Below, one piece after another: positions 63,230 to 64,000 of a stretch of DNA of 64,000 bases. Numbering within the stretch: the first letter of the stretch is position 1; every line of letters starts with the position of its first letter. Below the pieces are notes generated by a model. It searched no databases. It was not told where the DNA came from and was given only the letters and a program-made list of their open reading frames with translations. This DNA comes from Pseudogracilibacillus sp037071985 (lineage in GTDB: Bacteria; Bacillota; Bacilli; Bacillales; Amphibacillaceae), in the NCBI RefSeq assembly GCF_037071985.1, contig NZ_JAXHDF010000011.1, positions 81,413 to 145,412 on the forward strand. Direction: 5' to 3'. The position numbers and the translations under genes were made by a program.

Positions 63230-63847
63230 ATGAAACTATGGATGAGAAAAACCATTGTAATTTTAATAGCGATTATGACATTGGGGATGTACGTACCTCC
63301 AGTATCTCCAAATGCCGAACCGTCTGAAAACAAAGACATATCCTCTGCTTCGAATCCAACAGACAAAGATGAATTTACAAAAGTAGCGGAAATAGAGGAC
63401 CATGAATCTGCTTTCGATGATCTTATGTTTGATAGTGGGGATGAGTATGATTATTTAGATTCTTTACTGATGAAAGCACAAGAACAGACCATTACAAAAC
63501 TTGGCCCCAAAATTGCTTCACAAATAGAAGATGAATTTACGGTAAATATTTTTCCAGTAATGGAAGAAATACTCACCACAATGATAGAAGACGCCGGGAA
63601 GGATGCGGCACCATACTTTGCAATTACTGAATCCCCATCGAGTGGAATTGGGGAAAGAATTTTTAATGTATATGATGAACGGAACAAAAAGGATGTAGCG
63701 AAATTTCATGTAAGACGTGAAAATCGTCCATTAGAAGGGTATTGGTTTAATTTTCATTATCATTTATACGAAGATAATTTTGAAAAGCATTATGAAATCG
63801 GTGATATTTATTGGGATAAAAACACTCCGCCCAAATGGATGTCATAA
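63230..63847 (+). CDS. ypjP: YpjP family protein
   Basis: A 205-residue exported protein resembling B. subtilis YpjP: N-terminal basic-hydrophobic signal segment (LWMRKTIVILIAIMTLGM), a short acidic linker, and the conserved block GPKIASQIEDEF and C-terminal RPLEGYWFNFHYHLYEDNFE..HYEIGDIYWDKNTPPKW. Function unknown. No lipobox. Start ATG 63230 with TAAGGGA upstream; a terminator follows. Confidence 0.82.
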   Translation: MKLWMRKTIVILIAIMTLGMYVPPVSPNAEPSENKDISSASNPTDKDEFTKVAEIEDHESAFDDLMFDSGDEYDYLDSLLMKAQEQTITKLGPKIASQIEDEFTVNIFPVMEEILTTMIEDAGKDAAPYFAITESPSSGIGERIFNVYDERNKKDVAKFHVRRENRPLEGYWFNFHYHLYEDNFEKHYEIGDIYWDKNTPPKWMS

Positions 63848-63881
63848 ACCAGGTGTCGAGAAGGCACTTGGTTTTTTTATT
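63847..63881 (+). terminator. Terminator of ypjP
   Basis: AACCAGGTGTC pairs with GGCACTTGGTT and is followed by seven T residues. Confidence 0.85.
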
Positions 63882-64000
63882 TGGCTAAAATCAATAATGT
63901 AATGGAAGTGAAAAGTTGTAGATCGACTACGATATTATATTAAAAAGAGTAATACATATAGACAAATGGTGATCTTATAATTTAAAAAAAGGAAGAAAAA

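Overview
The window is chromosomal DNA of a low-GC, motile, probably spore-forming member of the Bacillaceae, most like the Oceanobacillus/Virgibacillus/Gracilibacillus group. Evidence: AT-rich DNA with strong AGGAGG-type ribosome binding sites and GTG/TTG starts; homologues of Bacillus proteins CvfB, YtaF, YugN, YlmA, YpjP, YisK, PaiB, proline dehydrogenase and YheC/YheD; sigma-D promoters in front of flagellin and a chemotaxis receptor; and intergenic repeats typical of Bacillaceae. No rRNA, tRNA, CRISPR array, complete transposon or prophage was recognised.

0-9 kb: an ABC ATPase (cut by the window edge) divergent from a TetR regulator; an mntA/B/C-like manganese uptake operon with a perfect 12-bp inverted repeat upstream; a CDF cation exporter; a YisK-type FAH hydrolase; small membrane proteins, a lipoprotein and CvfB. 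9-13 kb: repeats, then a GntR(YtrA)-ATPase-permease-permease-CPBP protease operon with a palindromic operator. 13-27 kb: an atypical SDR, a Bacillaceae palindromic repeat, a CMD-family protein, a PaiB/transsulfuration pair divergent from a MocR regulator, an orphan group II intron domain V, YtaF, YugN, a chemoreceptor, ferredoxin and a MacB/FtsX-type exporter. 27-44 kb: small genes, a duplicated block, a 51-bp tandem array, a NERD protein, topoisomerase III, proline dehydrogenase with a divergent MocR regulator, YlmA, a YbaK deacylase, a decayed Wadjet JetD gene, a sigma-D chemoreceptor, a VOC protein, an EamA transporter and a large secreted LTD/FN3 protein.

44-47 kb is the most unusual part. 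The flagellin gene is interrupted by a 369-nt group I intron just before the conserved C-terminal MAKE motif. A free-standing LAGLIDADG endonuclease gene with its own promoter faces the flagellin gene, and a decayed second copy of the intron core lies about 2 kb downstream. 47-51 kb: a tandem YheC/YheD ATP-grasp-like protein and an APC transporter.

51.6-60.6 kb is a LacI-controlled sugar catabolic cluster: two sugar-phosphate isomerase/epimerase-like TIM barrels, two Gfo/Idh/MocA oxidoreductases, an RbsBAC-type importer and the regulator. A vegetative promoter is overlapped by a perfect 24-bp LacI palindrome and followed by a second operator. The set is that expected of an oxidation-elimination-hydration-reduction pathway, as known for levoglucosan, though the substrate cannot be read from sequence. 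60.6-64 kb: a 20-bp-phased repeat array, a DUF4349 lipoprotein, a methyltransferase and YpjP.

Three unrelated intergenic tandem arrays (about 20.5, 51 and 20 bp periods, all near whole numbers of helical turns) lie just 3' of genes and are not explained by any gene.
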